Source: Saururus chinensis (lineage: Eukaryota; Streptophyta; Magnoliopsida; Piperales; Saururaceae). From it: DNA of 64,000 nucleotides. The stretch covers positions 38,919,709 through 38,983,708 of the forward strand of contig CP141146.1 in NCBI GenBank assembly GCA_035235625.1, written 5' to 3'. The notes under the pieces were generated by a model that was not told where the DNA came from, ran no database searches, and was given only the letters and a program-made list of their open reading frames with translations. Below, piece by piece: positions 35,285 to 49,989 of the stretch. The translations under genes and the position numbers were made by a program. Positions within the stretch are counted from its first letter, which is position 1. Each line of letters begins with the position of its first letter.

Positions 35285-36511
35285 TTAAGCTATTTTTTGG
35301 AAGGATTGTCTCCTCAGCTTGCAGTGTCTTTTGTCCAAGTCATTCAACGGCAAGAACAAAGTTGGCTCATGGATGATGGATCCCAATATGAGCCTGGTCT
35401 CGTATAAACTGGTGTAAATATATATACAATTACCAAACATCTTCCGGAACTTGCCAAAGATTTTTAGGCGTGTTTCATGATTCTTCGGGATTTTGGACAA
35501 TTGCTCTGTCTCCACGACTTTAAACAATTGATCTGTTTCCATTTTAGTATCCTTCCTTAGAGGATCAACCCAGGTACCTGCGTTCCAACTACAAGGTTGG
35601 TATATCTTCATTTTGATAACATCTTACCCTACCTAAATACAAAAGAAATTATGAGTTAGTGCCGGAGAGACAGACTATGATATATGGCATGATCAGATAG
35701 GCTAAGCGACTTCCACTTTTGAATGCAGAAGGATGATGAGCTAGAACATGCAGCGGCGTGTGGCCTTTCTGATTGACATAGTTTGCTAGTTCAGGGAAGT
35801 ACGAATAATGCCAAATCTGTGATAGAACAGAGAATTAAGGATTCTATATAACCGGCGACAAATATATACTCTCTTCGTCTTACATTAATATCACTATTTA
35901 ATTTTTTTATTTACTTCAAAAAATTAATTAAAATTATTAATGTAGGAGGGAGGGAGTGTGTGCCATTAGAATTGCAACCAGGCTTAAAACTGACCAAAGA
36001 ATTCACCAGAAATGGTTTGGTGAAGAATGGTGTCACCATCGCCCGCCCTTCTGCGAAGTTTCAAGGCAATAATATTTGTACTGCAAGAGATAGATAAAGG
36101 CATCTCTGCGAGACTGCGACCTCTGAGAGCAGCCACGAAGAGCGGTGTCCAGCCATTTTTGTTGTGGGCCGAGATCGGCCACTCATCTTCGTCGTAGTGC
36201 TTGGCATCCTATTTTAAAAGATTTTCAATAATAATGCACCTACACATACTTACACTTCCTAGGGCAGCTGCAGAGTGAAGTGGAGTGCTCCCTCTGTTGT
36301 CCTTCAACCCAAGCACGCTTGCATCTGCAACTGTGTTGACTAGACGCTTCAATATATCTTCGTTCCCATTCGTGATGGCCACATGAAGAACTGTGCCCCA
36401 GGCATTTGTGATTTTGGCCTATTGGGCTAGTTGTTTCAGCTGTCCGTCATACTCTTTCTCAACAGCATCCCAGTTGCCACACATGGCATTCTTGAACATG
36501 GATATCTCCAT
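35285..36511 (-). pseudogene. Ankyrin-repeat protein pseudogene (ITN1/ACD6-like)
   Basis: Minus-strand start MEISMFKNAMCGNWDAVE at 36511, then ankyrin repeats: WGTVLHVAITNGNEDILKR (about 36400), NRGSTPLHSAAALGS (about 36270), NGWTPLFVAALRGR (about 36150), GDTILHQTISGEFF (about 36020) and, after an intron-like gap, VNQKGHTPLHVLAHHPSAF (about 35770). A last exon carries PKNHETRLKIFGKFRKMFG (about 35440), the linker seen before the PGG membrane domain of plant ankyrin proteins. Breaks: an in-frame TAG after KQLAQ, frameshifts near 36100, a stop at 35285, no PGG/transmembrane part, and a Stowaway MITE in the intron. Related genes act in salt and defence responses. It lies upstream-adjacent to nothing co-regulated that I can see. 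Confidence 0.7.
35868..35956. mobile_element. Small Stowaway-type MITE
   Basis: The left end is ctctcttcgtcttacattaa; the right end inverts to ctccctccctcctacattaa, the plant Stowaway signature. About 89 bp, with TA before it and TG after it, so the TA duplication is slightly decayed. It lies within an intron of the ankyrin pseudogene. Confidence 0.6.
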
Positions 36512-36725
36512 GGAGATAGGTTTACTTGGAGGCTGCATTTGGCCTCTTAGTCATGGAGACTATATCCTCTTTCCCTCCCAAGGGTGGTTCAGACAGATCT
36601 CATAATACTCCCTCCACGGCTAAAAAAATAAAATAAAATAATAATTTAAAAAGAAAAAAAGATGTCTCATTCTTTCCTTGGATCTAAAGCTTCAAGGAAA
36701 AATAATTTGTGCACATTTTGACATA

Positions 36726-36921
36726 CTCACTCTTTCTTATATTAATAGCTATATTTAAAAAAAATATAATTTTTATTAAATGGTGAAACTCATAGACAAA
36801 AGAAAAATAAGCTTGTAATACTTTTTTTCAAGGATGTATCTACTTAAATTGAATAAAATAAAGCTATTAATATAGAATAATCTTTTTACTACATGGAGCT
36901 ATTAATTTAGGACAGCAGGAG
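36726..36921. mobile_element. Stowaway-like MITE with TA duplication
   Basis: 196 bp. The left end ctcactctttcttatattaa and the right end read inward, ctcctgctgtcctaaattaa, are inverted and imperfect, both followed by tagct. TA flanks both sides (36724-36725, 36922-36923). A single Stowaway-like end (tactccctccacggc) also occurs at 36607 without a partner. Confidence 0.6.
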
Positions 36922-37521
36922 TATGTATCTATTCAAGTTTTATCACTAATAATATGACCAGTAAAGATCGTTCTTGAACTAGTGGACAAATATCACATAA
37001 GCCTTCTCCTTATGGTGAGTCGAACACAACTTAAATCTATGGGAACCTCACTGAAATTCACTCCCCCACTTGCGAACATTAATTGGTTTCAACCTGAATA
37101 GGGCTTCCTGCTTGCTATCTGCTCATCCTAAAAATTATTATAATGTTTAGCATTCCCCTGACAAATAGAATAAAAATAAAAGGCTCAATGGCATGATTAT
37201 TGATGATATAGGGTACGTACCGCTGAGCTGATGATTTGTAATTGAGCGAGTCCAGATTAAGCTCAGTTAGGTTACAAATAGTAAAACCAATAATTTCGAT
37301 GTTAACTATTATACAATTAAGTTAAGTACCTTTGTTTAGACGCACCGAATAAAGGAAGTTCTGTTTCCTCCCTGGTCCTGACAAATGAGAACATTAATTC
37401 TGCTTTTCCATTATTAAGTAATCCGGTTGCCCATCCAATGACACATCTAGCATGACTTTTAAGGGTATGCATTATAATGTTCATATAATATGAAAGATAC
37501 TTAGCTTGGTATTATTAGGTA

Positions 37522-37618
37522 CATAACTTTAGTATTTGATTAATATAAGTATAACTTTAGTATTTGATTAATATAAGTATTACATAACTTTAGTATTTGA
37601 TTAATAAAAGTATTACAT
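37522..37618. repeat. Short tandem repeat, about 29-33 bp, three units
   Basis: Three copies of aactttagtatttgattaat followed by (a/ta)taagtatt lie downstream of the chlorophyllase gene. No function is visible. Confidence 0.8.
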
Positions 37619-38195
37619 CTTATCCACAGTAACACGCAGAATGAACCTTCTTTCCTTCTTTTTTCTGTCAAATCACCACGTTGAAGATGGGAGGACTCAA
37701 CGTTAGGGTGTACGCCCCAGCCACAAAGTTTTAACCAGGTGGAATAGGCCTTACACGCAGAGAGAATATTCAATGTATAGCTTATATATATATATTGATC
37801 GTTGTGATTCTTATACATAGCTTAAATTAAAGTAGAGGAGACGGTGACAGTTTCAGTTTATCAAACCCACTTAAAGTAATAAGCAAGGGAATGCTGAAGC
37901 GATATGAGCAAATGCAAAGAGTTCGAATTAATCTTCAGCTTATATTTGCACGGAGATGCTTCTAACACTCCTGACTCATCCGAAGTACTCATTTCTGAAG
38001 AGTGAAAATATAGCGCGTGCGCTGCACATTCTAGTCCACCACACATGAACAAGAACTCGTAGCTAGCACAATTTAATGCTCAAGCTTTAAACAAGATGAC
38101 ATAAATTCAAGAAAATGATTGTGCTTCAAAAGTAACTATGCAGACTGTGAGGATGTTTACCAATATGCATATAGAACACTTCTATACAAAAGCGT

Positions 38196-39671
38196 TCACA
38201 AGAGAAACTGAACAGTTTTTAGCTCCAAAGGTACACAATCAGGATCTTCCCTAAGATACATCAGGTCTCCGTCATCACCCAGCAAGTAAGCTTTCATGAA
38301 GGCCACCACAACCCCTCCCACAAATAATCTCATAGGCTTCCTTAATTCGCCATTCTTACATAGACAGTAAGTAGCTTTCCCCCTAAACCCTTTGGTGTCA
38401 TCATCCAACATGTCCATATGTCCATAATCCTTCGCCACAAAGTAAAATGCAGGAGGACTACATTCACTGTAGAAATCCTCATGGTTTACTCCTTTTGGAG
38501 CACAAGGAGGGAACAAAGGGTTCCTCTTCAGTTCCCCTAGACCTGACCCAACTACCAGAACTGCCATGTTCAAATGGAATGATCTGGGGATGTAGGTTAA
38601 GATGTTGGGTGGCGTTTGTTTCCCTTTGTCCATTCCATCTACTGGGTCTATGCCAATTAGTGCAGAAAACTTCATCGAAGTCTTTCCATGGCCCAGGGCA
38701 AGGGCAAATGCTACCTTACCTCCACGGCTATGGCCTGCTAGCCCTACTTTGCTTACAAGAGGACGGACGTCGGTGGGAAGCACAAGGCATAGCCCATGTA
38801 TTAGCCAATCAGCAATTGCAGCTGCATCAATGATCTCTGCAGTAGAGTCCGGTCCAGCAATCTGGTATAACTGTAAGGAATAAGGCAGGCTTCTGTCAAA
38901 CAAGTTGCAATTCTAAACCTTCACAGGGTGATTTAAGCCTAGAAAACAGAAAAAGTGCCCAAATATCTGAATGGCGCTGTGTTTGGCTTCTATTATTGAT
39001 GTGCATTCTCATGCCCTTTCCCTTACTAGTGACATTGTTTTATAATGTTGTTAATATTTGCTATCCTGTTTCGGATTTATTTCTTGAGTCGCATACGGAA
39101 ATCCTATAGATTGATATCATGTTTTGAATGCAACTCTTATACATATGGCAAAGAGAAAAGTACAGCTTTCTGATCAAGTTCTTGATGATTGTAGCTGTAT
39201 AATCCTCTACATAACTGGAAAAAAAAATATGGTTTATGAATTTCTGATTAATGAGAGGAATTTCTACTATGCATACAAGCCAAACCTGAGATTATGCTAA
39301 CTAGGTGAATTTTCGACTTGGCGTTATAAATAGTTTCTGGCGCTGAAGTTGGAGATGTACATAAAAAAACGGAAGTCTAGAAGAGGATATGAATGGAGCA
39401 AGGAACGCATAACAGGCACAAAAAGTAGTAGAGAACCAACCTGAGGGGCAACGACAATGAACCCATGAGAGGCGATGTGCTTGAGAAGCTGAGAGTAGAA
39501 GGAATTGTAGAGAAGGTAGCCATGCAGGAACACAAGCAGAGGAAACTCCCCTTCAGATGGTGTCGCAATTAAAAGAGGCTTGGGGGGAAGAGGTGAGGAC
39601 GTCTCAGGCCCTGGTTCGAGTTTCCGAAGCAAGACAGCATGAGTTCCTTCTTCAAATATCTGAGGAGCCAT
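38196..39671 (-). CDS. CLH: Chlorophyllase, two exons
   Basis: Chlorophyllase removes the phytol tail from chlorophyll, giving chlorophyllide. Exon 1 is 39671-39441 (77 codons, MAPQIFEEGTHAVLLRKLEPG...IVVAPQ) and exon 2 is 38870-38196. The intron has GT (39440) and AG (38872-38871) ends and the join is in phase, giving 301 aa, near the usual 310-350. The lipase motif GHSRGG (the nucleophile Ser) is at about residue 138. Candidate Asp in GIDPVDG and His in YGHMDMLDD complete the family triad. FLHGYLLYNSFYSQLL is the conserved oxyanion-side strand. No long transit peptide is evident, which resembles CLH1 more than plastid CLH2, but I do not assign the paralogue. The frame has no break, so it is probably functional. 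Confidence 0.93.
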
Positions 39672-42600
39672 TCCCCGAGGAAATTTTCTAGATACTTAAA
39701 AAGTTGTTATAACATTGGCCCGTAAGGAAGCCCTTGGATTAAATGACATGAGGATAAGATTGCTAGAGTCGTGTTTCAGTTTTGGCCTCACGTTGTGCGC
39801 GGTTTTGGGCTCTTGCCTGGGGCAAACATAGAGATGTGAACAGAACCCTCCCACGAACCGGCTGCAGAGCATGGAATAGACTTGTTGCTTGGCATCACGT
39901 GCTTTCAACTGAAGATCTATTGTTTCGCAGAAAAATACAGATACCGGAGATACATACAAGAGAAAAGACGACATTGCATATTGAGTATGAATGGTAGGAG
40001 TATGGTGTGAAGCAGTGTCCAGCTGGGGGAGCAACCCCCGAACTACATTTTCTGACTCAATACCGGATACCCATGTCAAAATTACACGGAAGATTAAAAG
40101 TGATGGCCCCCTGCCCATTCCGATCCGTGTAAAAATGAAAACGTTTTTAATACTCTACTTTAACAATGAGCTAAGCATAAAAAAAAAAAAAAAAAAGCAC
40201 AAAATCCCTTTATCCATGACATCAACAGTACACATTAGTGCCTGCTAACATGTGCCAATATATACACCGTCAATCTCAAATATCAAAAGACTCATATGTG
40301 CTCCATCATTTCAACTTACAATTTTGTCTTCTTTTTTAAACTCCAATCATTATCTTTTCTGCTCCACCTTTTTGTGTTAAATATCGCATGTCAATCAAAA
40401 TTTGAGCAACAATAAGCTCAAGATGGTAAAAACATTCATTTTTCTAGCAGCTGAACATCTTTCCCCTTATCACGTCCTTTATATTGCTAATTATAATTCA
40501 AATCGTTCACATGCAACTACACAGTTTTCCTTTGAAATCAAATGCTTTACCTGGCAACCCAGAAAATTAACGCTTGGCAAAATGAGGTTAAGACAGACCA
40601 AAGTTATGCCTAAATATGCATATTATACACATCGCATATGAGGTTTTGCTACATCGTTTCATAATCAATGCACAAACTCATCCTCCTGCAGTACCCATAA
40701 TGATCTGAGAAATTAAACAATACATGGATATGAAATAATTTCAATAGGGCTCACTGCACTAACAAACAGCTGATTAAATCAAGAAAAAATAAACATCCAA
40801 GATAAAGTTCAAAGTACCAAATTCCACTATTATGGAAATAATTCCTAAGATCTCACAAAACCAAACCACAAGCAAAACGCAGAAAATAACAAATAACAAA
40901 GACTTGCAAAAGCAAATATTCCTGATCTGTAGCTCCCCTCCAAATTCTGTCTGAAGCTTAATGAAAAAGCTGTTTTGATTAATCCCAAAAAAAAATTCAG
41001 TGAAAAGCTAAATACAGAAAAATAGCCTAGTATTTCTACTACCTCTTGTGAAAAATGCATAAAGAACCAAATTTTGAGACTAGCTGCAAAATCTTTACAA
41101 GAACCAATACAACAGCATTACATACAAACAAGTTGATGTATCAATGACCAACAACTCGCATCAGAAGCATTTACTAATCATCACATAAGCCTCTAGCAGA
41201 TCTAAAGATTTAGAAGAAACCTTAATCCTAAAATCCACTGCAATGCTACTCGATTGAAAGCAAGGACATATAACTTTTTTTTGGCAGTCAGCAAGGATAC
41301 ATAACTACTGTCGATATATATTGTGACAAATCGAGATGAGCACAAAAGGCAGAAAACTACTACCCGTGCCTTGAAATGGCTCATAACAATTCAAAATTCT
41401 GAAACTTCAATGAGCTGATATTTTATTTGAAGACCAAGCAAATTGGCACTATCCTCGATGCAGAAGTCATTGAAGCATGGCAAGAAATATATTTAATAAA
41501 GAACAAGTGAGACTGATAGTTAACATGAACTAATGGCAATTGTTCTCCAACAAGGTGAGGGCCGTCTACGTGTGGATAAATTTGTTCTCAAACAAGGTGA
41601 AGGATTTGGATAAAAAAATTTGCAATGCTTTGAGACTTCTGCACCAAGGCTTGCTTAGATTTCAAACTGAGAATCAACTCTTCGAAGTTTCAGACACATG
41701 GCCCAAACCTTGTGTTTTGTATATGAACACATTTGCCCAGACAATGGTGAAGTTAGAAAACAAAGACCACTAATTCACATCATGTATCGATCTCACTTAA
41801 TCATGATAAGTGATGTCTATGGATAGAAACTACAAAGGAACTACTCCACCAAGCAATGACCATTTGGAGAAGATAAATACACATACTGATCCCTCTGTGT
41901 CAGTTATAGCGGAAACTACTAAAATGACCATGCAAGCTTAATAGTATGTTCAATTATTACAGACAACATGATCAGAAATGTTATAAATAAATAACCAAGT
42001 TATTGTTTTCTCATTGCATTATATGAGAAACTTAAAAGATTATTGTTATAAAAGCATACTAGTAGCTACAGTTCAAGCTTGATTATAAATCCTATGGAGA
42101 GCTGGACATGTCTTTTTAGTATATCTGGCATTTAGTCTTCTAAATATACACTTACAAAGTCCAACTTTTACCGTCTTCAGAACCATCAGGCAACAGGTAA
42201 ATGATCTCCAAATGATCCTGCAGCAAATCAATAACCCTTAAGAAAGAAGGAAGAAATTACTGTTCATAGCTTCCCTTTAGTGGATAATATATCTTTACTT
42301 TAGAGATATTATCCATTATCCAAAGAATATTCAAATGGGTGAAAGGTGAAAAGGCCAAAGCAGATGACTGGAAAGTCGATCTGCCTTTTTAATTTGCAGA
42401 ACATAACACCAATATACTCATGTGCGTTCAGCAAAATAAAAAGATTATTGTTTTACTTTGAAAAATAAAAAAGAAACCCACTCTTTGTACGTTACAGATT
42501 ACTCTAAGACAACTGTGGAAAAAAATACACAAATGCACATAAAAATCTCATACTTAACTCCATTGGTCTATTTTGCGAAAGATAAAAAAGAACTCTTAAA

Positions 42601-43024
42601 ATATACCTAATAACAACATATAACCCAAAAATACAACTAATGGAGCATTCAATCTGGTACGCACCATCCCCGATTGCTTAAAGTATTCTCTATATTTCTG
42701 TGAATAACGCGATAAAAGTTTGGTGAATTTTCACGTATATAGTTGTAGATCGATTCACAAGCAAAAATTATTTAGAGGTTTTCAGATCTTCCATGTTTAA
42801 ATGATTCCACAGAAAGTCTTAAACAATTATATTTTGTGTAATTAAGAAAATCGTTTGAAGGAATCCTGCCAGATCTTTACCTGATTAATCAACATATCGT
42901 TTGATTTTGACATCAGACTACACTGCAATCTTTTTCTCCCTAACTATCAACATGAAGCTATATAAGGCATTTGATAGCTGAAACTGATTGGAAAACACAT
43001 ATACTACAAGTGGGACAAAATAGC
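39672..43024. other. Intergenic region between chlorophyllase and helicase
   Basis: 39672-39760 should hold the chlorophyllase leader and promoter (minus strand CCAAT near 39715), but no confident TATA box is seen. A run of about 18 A is at 40179-40196. A short near-duplicate, ttctc(c/a)aacaaggtga, occurs at 41543 and 41585. No coding with family resemblance; 42.1-43.0 kb probably includes the helicase 3' UTR. Confidence 0.4.
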
Positions 43025-45955
<2,931 letters not shown>

Positions 45956-46689
45956 CTTGGCCCAACTTAGCAAAGAGAAGGTGGTGACGATGGAGGCAGT
46001 ATGGTAGCCGGTGGAGAGGGCCAGGGATGGGGGGCAATGTGAATCTGGTCAGTATGTGCCCCTAGGGTATTAGAATTTGCAGGCAAAAGTTTTAGGTATC
46101 AATATATACTAATTCCAGCAGACAATAGAAAATCTACCTACAAAGAAGTGGGAGCACATACACATTTCACAGGAAAAAGGACATGGTCATGCATGAAAGT
46201 CGGCACATTATAATGGCCAACAAACCTCAGCTCCTCTATCAACTCTAACAAATCCCACAATCAGCACTCCTTAAATCCCTTTATCATTGATGATAAATTT
46301 CAAGTTTTATGCAAAACTAACATTAAAAATGACGCAACTAGTACACCGTAAATCGCACCCATGAATCTAACAAACCCTTAATTCCTAAATAGTGATAGTT
46401 TAAAGTTAAATCAGTACTCAAATCAAATTCTATTTAAATCAACACTCGTACAAATCCCAGTTTACCATTATTTAAGCGTTTTAACATTCCACTAATAAAT
46501 GCATAAACGATTGGTGCATAATACAAAACATGAGCAATTAACATTGACCTGAAGCATTTTGACAAACATCTAAAATGCATAAACGAACCGCACTTAAATT
46601 TAACATGTAACCAATCACTTCTACCATTAAGCATTTACAAACATCAACTATGCACATAATAAAAGACAAAATTTCTTCATAAAAAATAT

Positions 46690-46965
46690 CTAAGTGATAG
46701 GAGGAAAAGATGACGACCTAAAAACGGACGAAGGTTCTCAGACGAGGAGGTGTCGTCGTATCCGGTGGCAAGTACAGACGTGGAGGTGCGGCTTTTCCAG
46801 CGGCAAGGATGGGAAGTGGAAAGGCGGAGAGAAGGAGTAGTAAGGCGGAGGAGAGGCTGGGACGGCGAAGGCCCTTCACTCCACGCAGGTCGTAGAGGGG
46901 ACTCGATGAGTTGGGGGAACCGGCAAGTCAGAGTCGGGACTTGGATTCCATAAAAGGATATGTTT
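46690..46965 (-). other. GC-rich exon-like block upstream of the helicase
   Basis: Between AT-rich stretches, this block is GC-rich and CT-rich on the minus strand. It ends at a donor-like TTTTTAG/GTCGTC near 46718. It could be an alternative distal leader exon and promoter for the helicase gene. A plus-strand arginine-rich frame through it (46750-46953) has no family resemblance. Confidence 0.25.
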
Positions 46966-47865
46966 TTTTCTTTCTAAACCGGGTGAAATGCATCCGCGAC
47001 GGGCCGACGGGCCACCGGTTCACCCGGGCAGTTCCCTCCGAACCGGATAGGTTTTAAATCCCAGTAAAACCGGACAGCTCAAATTGGGCCCGGTCAGACC
47101 CGGTTACAAAAATGTTTCACCATAATTTTTTTTAGGAAAAAAAAATAAAAAAAAAAAAGGAAAGAAAAAATTATTTAAATAATAATTTTTAAAAATATTT
47201 ACTAAATTAATTTATTTTAAAAAATATTTTTTAAAGTGATGTTGATTTTCGTCATGTAGGTACCAACCAAGCGTCAGTGTCTACGTAATTTTTTTAAAAA
47301 AATTTTATATAATTTCATTATTTAAAAGGTTGATTTTGTTCTTCTAAAAGATAAAATCAAATAAAAAAAATTTAAGGTTATTTCGTCTTTTAGAAAAATA
47401 AAATTAAAAAATAAAATAATTTCATCTTTTTAAAGATAAAAAAAATTAAAATTATTTTATTTTTTAAAAAGACAAAATTAAAAATTAAAAAATTTATCCT
47501 TTTTAAAGGACGAAATCAACTTTTAACATATGCCCAGCACACCCAGCACCACCATACATACATGGAGGAATGGAAATAAGCATGGGACATCAGGCCCGAT
47601 CATAGTCCTCTTCCGCCCGTCCTAATCAATTCCAACTGAAGCCATCTTCTCGTCCTCTAGAGCATCATGTCCGCTTTGTTCCATCGTTGCTCATGTTTGA
47701 TGCCTACATTGTGCTAGGGTAGTGGCTTCTACAAAAACCGAGATGCAGAAAGAAGACTTCTTCCTTTTTTTGTCTCGTATGTCAAATCAAAACGGAAGTT
47801 CAGTTCCCCACCCATCTCTTTCTTCTTCATTTATTTCCAGTCAACCAACCTCTTCTTCTTAAGCT

Positions 47866-48060
47866 TTGAGCCAGATGATGAAACTTGGTCCAAGCTCCAG
47901 CAGGTTGTGGGACTCTACAGCTAGTTTCTACCCCTTTGTCTCTAAGACGACTGCAATAAATCTCCCTCACGAGGCCATGTTCTATTACACCTTGACAGGG
48001 GAGGTAACCTACTTCTTCCTCCTACACGGGATCTCCTGCACGATACAAGTCCGAAACTAG
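47866..48060 (+). pseudogene. Captured fragment, possibly MBOAT wax-synthase-like
   Basis: An open stretch reads LPHEAMFYYTLTGEVTYFFL followed by LHG. This recalls the catalytic-His segment of plant long-chain-alcohol O-fatty-acyltransferases (the 'HE..FYY...PTGEVT.FF.LHG' pattern), with the His retained. Only about 65 residues are present and the frame then stops at 48058-48060. The match is from memory of the family pattern and is tentative. Confidence 0.35.
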
Positions 48061-48589
48061 TATACCATGGTGAGAACCTCCCTCTTGGCGTATTTGTCAC
48101 GTGGGTCGGCATCCATCTTGATCTTCCAAGCCTGCCTCCATAACCAGCGCAGTGGCAACGGACCCAGCGAGGTCCTAGAATTCGCCAAGCCCGAGTTGAC
48201 AAGGACCCAGGCCCAGGTGCCCTCCATGGCACAGTCCTCAAGTAAGCATTGTAGATTACGGAGGGTGACGTAGAACTCGGAGAAGCAAAGGAGGGCAGAT
48301 GTGCTAAGCAGTCAGGCCGCTGGCAGAGCTCATTCAGGAGGAGGAGGAGGATTCGAACCTACCGCAAGGCCTCGCGAGATGCGCGGCTGTGGGAAGCGGG
48401 GAGGCAATAGGCGGAGACCATGGCGCAAAGGTTGGACAAGGCGCAAACAAGGGAGGGGGACGGGGTTCCCTCATAGAGCTGGATGGCAGGCAGCGTCAGG
48501 ATCCGGCAATCGTGCTCGGGGCTTGTAGCTCATTATCGCGCAATGCGTGGGAAGAAACCAGAGAGTTCAACCACAAAAAGTTTGGCAAA

Positions 48590-48940
48590 TTTTCCGTGGG
48601 TGCCATTGACAGCGTTCTGCCTCTCGACTTTCATGGCCTTGATCTCCTCCCGGGAGTGGTAGGCATTGGAGCAGCGACGGATTGAGTCCGGGAGGCCATT
48701 GATGTGGACCTTGAACTCGTCGTACTCGCACTTCACCCGCCTCCTGTCCTTGACAAAGTCGGCCCCCACCTTGTTCTTCGTCGGGTCCCTCTTCAAACTG
48801 AAGTAGCTCCTCATCAGCATTGACTTGCTGTTGTTCTTCACCGGTGACAGCCTCCTCTCCAGCTTCTCCTCCCCGTTCGGTGCCGGAAGGGACAGCTCTC
48901 CACTGTCAGCTCGTCCAGGTCGGCCACCTTGTAGTTCCAG
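48590..48940 (-). pseudogene. Captured cellulose-synthase-like D (CslD) fragments, fused
   Basis: The minus strand reads [19 protein letters not shown] and, directly, [13 protein letters not shown], then [20 protein letters not shown] and [19 protein letters not shown] with IKAMK. In CslD proteins, KSML.RSQTGDF and SYF.LKGDPTKNKV lie hundreds of residues apart, the second just before the FVKDRRR...SIRRRSDAY segment. Two separate gene parts are thus joined at a shared Arg-Ser. Point changes (R to C, G to R) show relaxed constraint. The fragment sits in a 233-codon frame (49234-48533) whose first part is out-of-frame transporter DNA. Confidence 0.75.
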
Positions 48941-48954
48941 CCTCTTCTCTACTG

Positions 48955-49300
48955 GAGCTCCTGCTCCGACATGACAGTTGCAGCCACAGAGACAGTGGAG
49001 ATGGAGCTGAAGTTGGAGAGCTGGGAGAGGAAGAAGTAGACAGAGCCGAAGATGCAGATCCAATGGGAGGTGCATGTGGGCCGAGCTACCTCCATGAACT
49101 TTTGTAAGCACTTGCCCCTGGTGACCATGTAGACGATGTCGCACCCCACCTGCACAATCAGGTGTTGCGGCAGCACCACCACAGGCCCAGCCTGGGGCCA
49201 AGGGCGTACTATCCCATCTCGTAGTACCGGTCAAACCGGGTCCCCAGCAGGGATTCGTGGAGCTGAATCATCTGCCGCATTGTGTACATAGTGATACACC
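48955..49300 (-). pseudogene. Captured lysine/histidine transporter (LHT) fragment
   Basis: The minus strand reads [20 protein letters not shown] and EMG, then in the next frame [35 protein letters not shown] and [20 protein letters not shown]. Plant LHT amino-acid permeases have 'WQM.EMHE..PGKRFDRYHELGQHAFG', 'QQLIVEVGVDIVYMVTGGKSLKKF' and 'IFASVHFVLSHLPNFNSI' in the same order. One frameshift near 49200 and one stop break it, and it ends abruptly at VAATVMS before unrelated sequence. It is a transduplicated piece, not a gene. Confidence 0.75.
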
Positions 49301-49322
49301 ATGATAGCCATTTCATCTGCCG

Positions 49323-49444
49323 CATTGTGCACATCACCTCCAACTTTCCATTCACCGCCTTGTCAGTGCAAGTGCCGAACAAGCATTGTGCACATCACCT
49401 CTAACTTTCCATTCACCGCCTTGTCAGTGCAAGTGCCGAACAAG
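49323..49444. repeat. 61-bp tandem duplication in the Pack-MULE
   Basis: Two copies (49323-49383, 49384-49444) beginning cattgtgcacatcacct differ at one visible base. Since 61 is not a multiple of three, it shifts any frame passing through, including the minus-strand frame DLKSTISLFGTCTDKAV. Confidence 0.9.
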
Positions 49445-49989
49445 GAGATGGTCGACTTCAAGTCTCTGGCCTCGTTTGAGATTCTCAGCAACTTCAGAGC
49501 TGGCCAGCTGAAACTGCTCCACGGGCAAAGGCTGGATAGCGTGAACTGTACGGCCCAAGCTTCGGCCAACTGTGGCTAGAAAATGCTCTCGATGGAGGAG
49601 GTGATGCGGGTGGCCTCGTGCAAGAAGATCCATCTGATTGACCTTGGCATGGCCTTTAGAAGGAAGAATTGGAATTTTAGAAGGACGAATTGGGATGTGG
49701 GTATAAAAGTGGATTTCGTCATTTGGAAGGATAAAATCATCTTTAAGTTGATTTCGTCCTTCTAAATGACGAAATCAACTTAGGGGGATAGTTTCGTTGT
49801 TCCTTTTAAGTTGATTTCATCGTTCCAAATGACGAAATTAGTTAAAGAATTTTAAAAAAAAGTTATGCAAGTGTCAGCACTTGGCTAGTGCCTACATAGC
49901 AAAAACCAACACCACTTTAGAAAATATTTCCCAAAACGCATTAATTTGGTAATTATTTTTAAAAAAATTATTATTTAAATAATTTTCCC

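Larger units (their letters stand above)
47164..49989. mobile_element. Pack-MULE carrying fragments of several host genes
   Basis: Left end gaaaaaattatttaaataat and inverted right end gggaaaattatttaaataat, followed by aatttttaaaaatatttac on both sides, match the terminal repeats of the MULEs at 3559 and 52361. The 9-bp flanks are aaaaggaaa (47155-47163) and aaaagaaaa (49990-49998), 8/9. Subterminal tttcgtcctt / aaggacgaaat motifs lie at 47310-47520 and 49660-49850. There is no transposase. The GC-richer interior (about 47570-49650) contains recognisable pieces of unrelated plant genes (separate entries). Total 2826 bp. Confidence 0.82.

Noticed and set aside
39696-40118. 140-codon minus-strand frame upstream of chlorophyllase
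   Set aside because: No recognisable domain, and it overlaps the expected promoter and leader region.
46750-46953. Arginine-rich plus-strand frame
   Set aside because: It lies opposite an exon-like GC-rich block of the minus strand and has no conserved motif.
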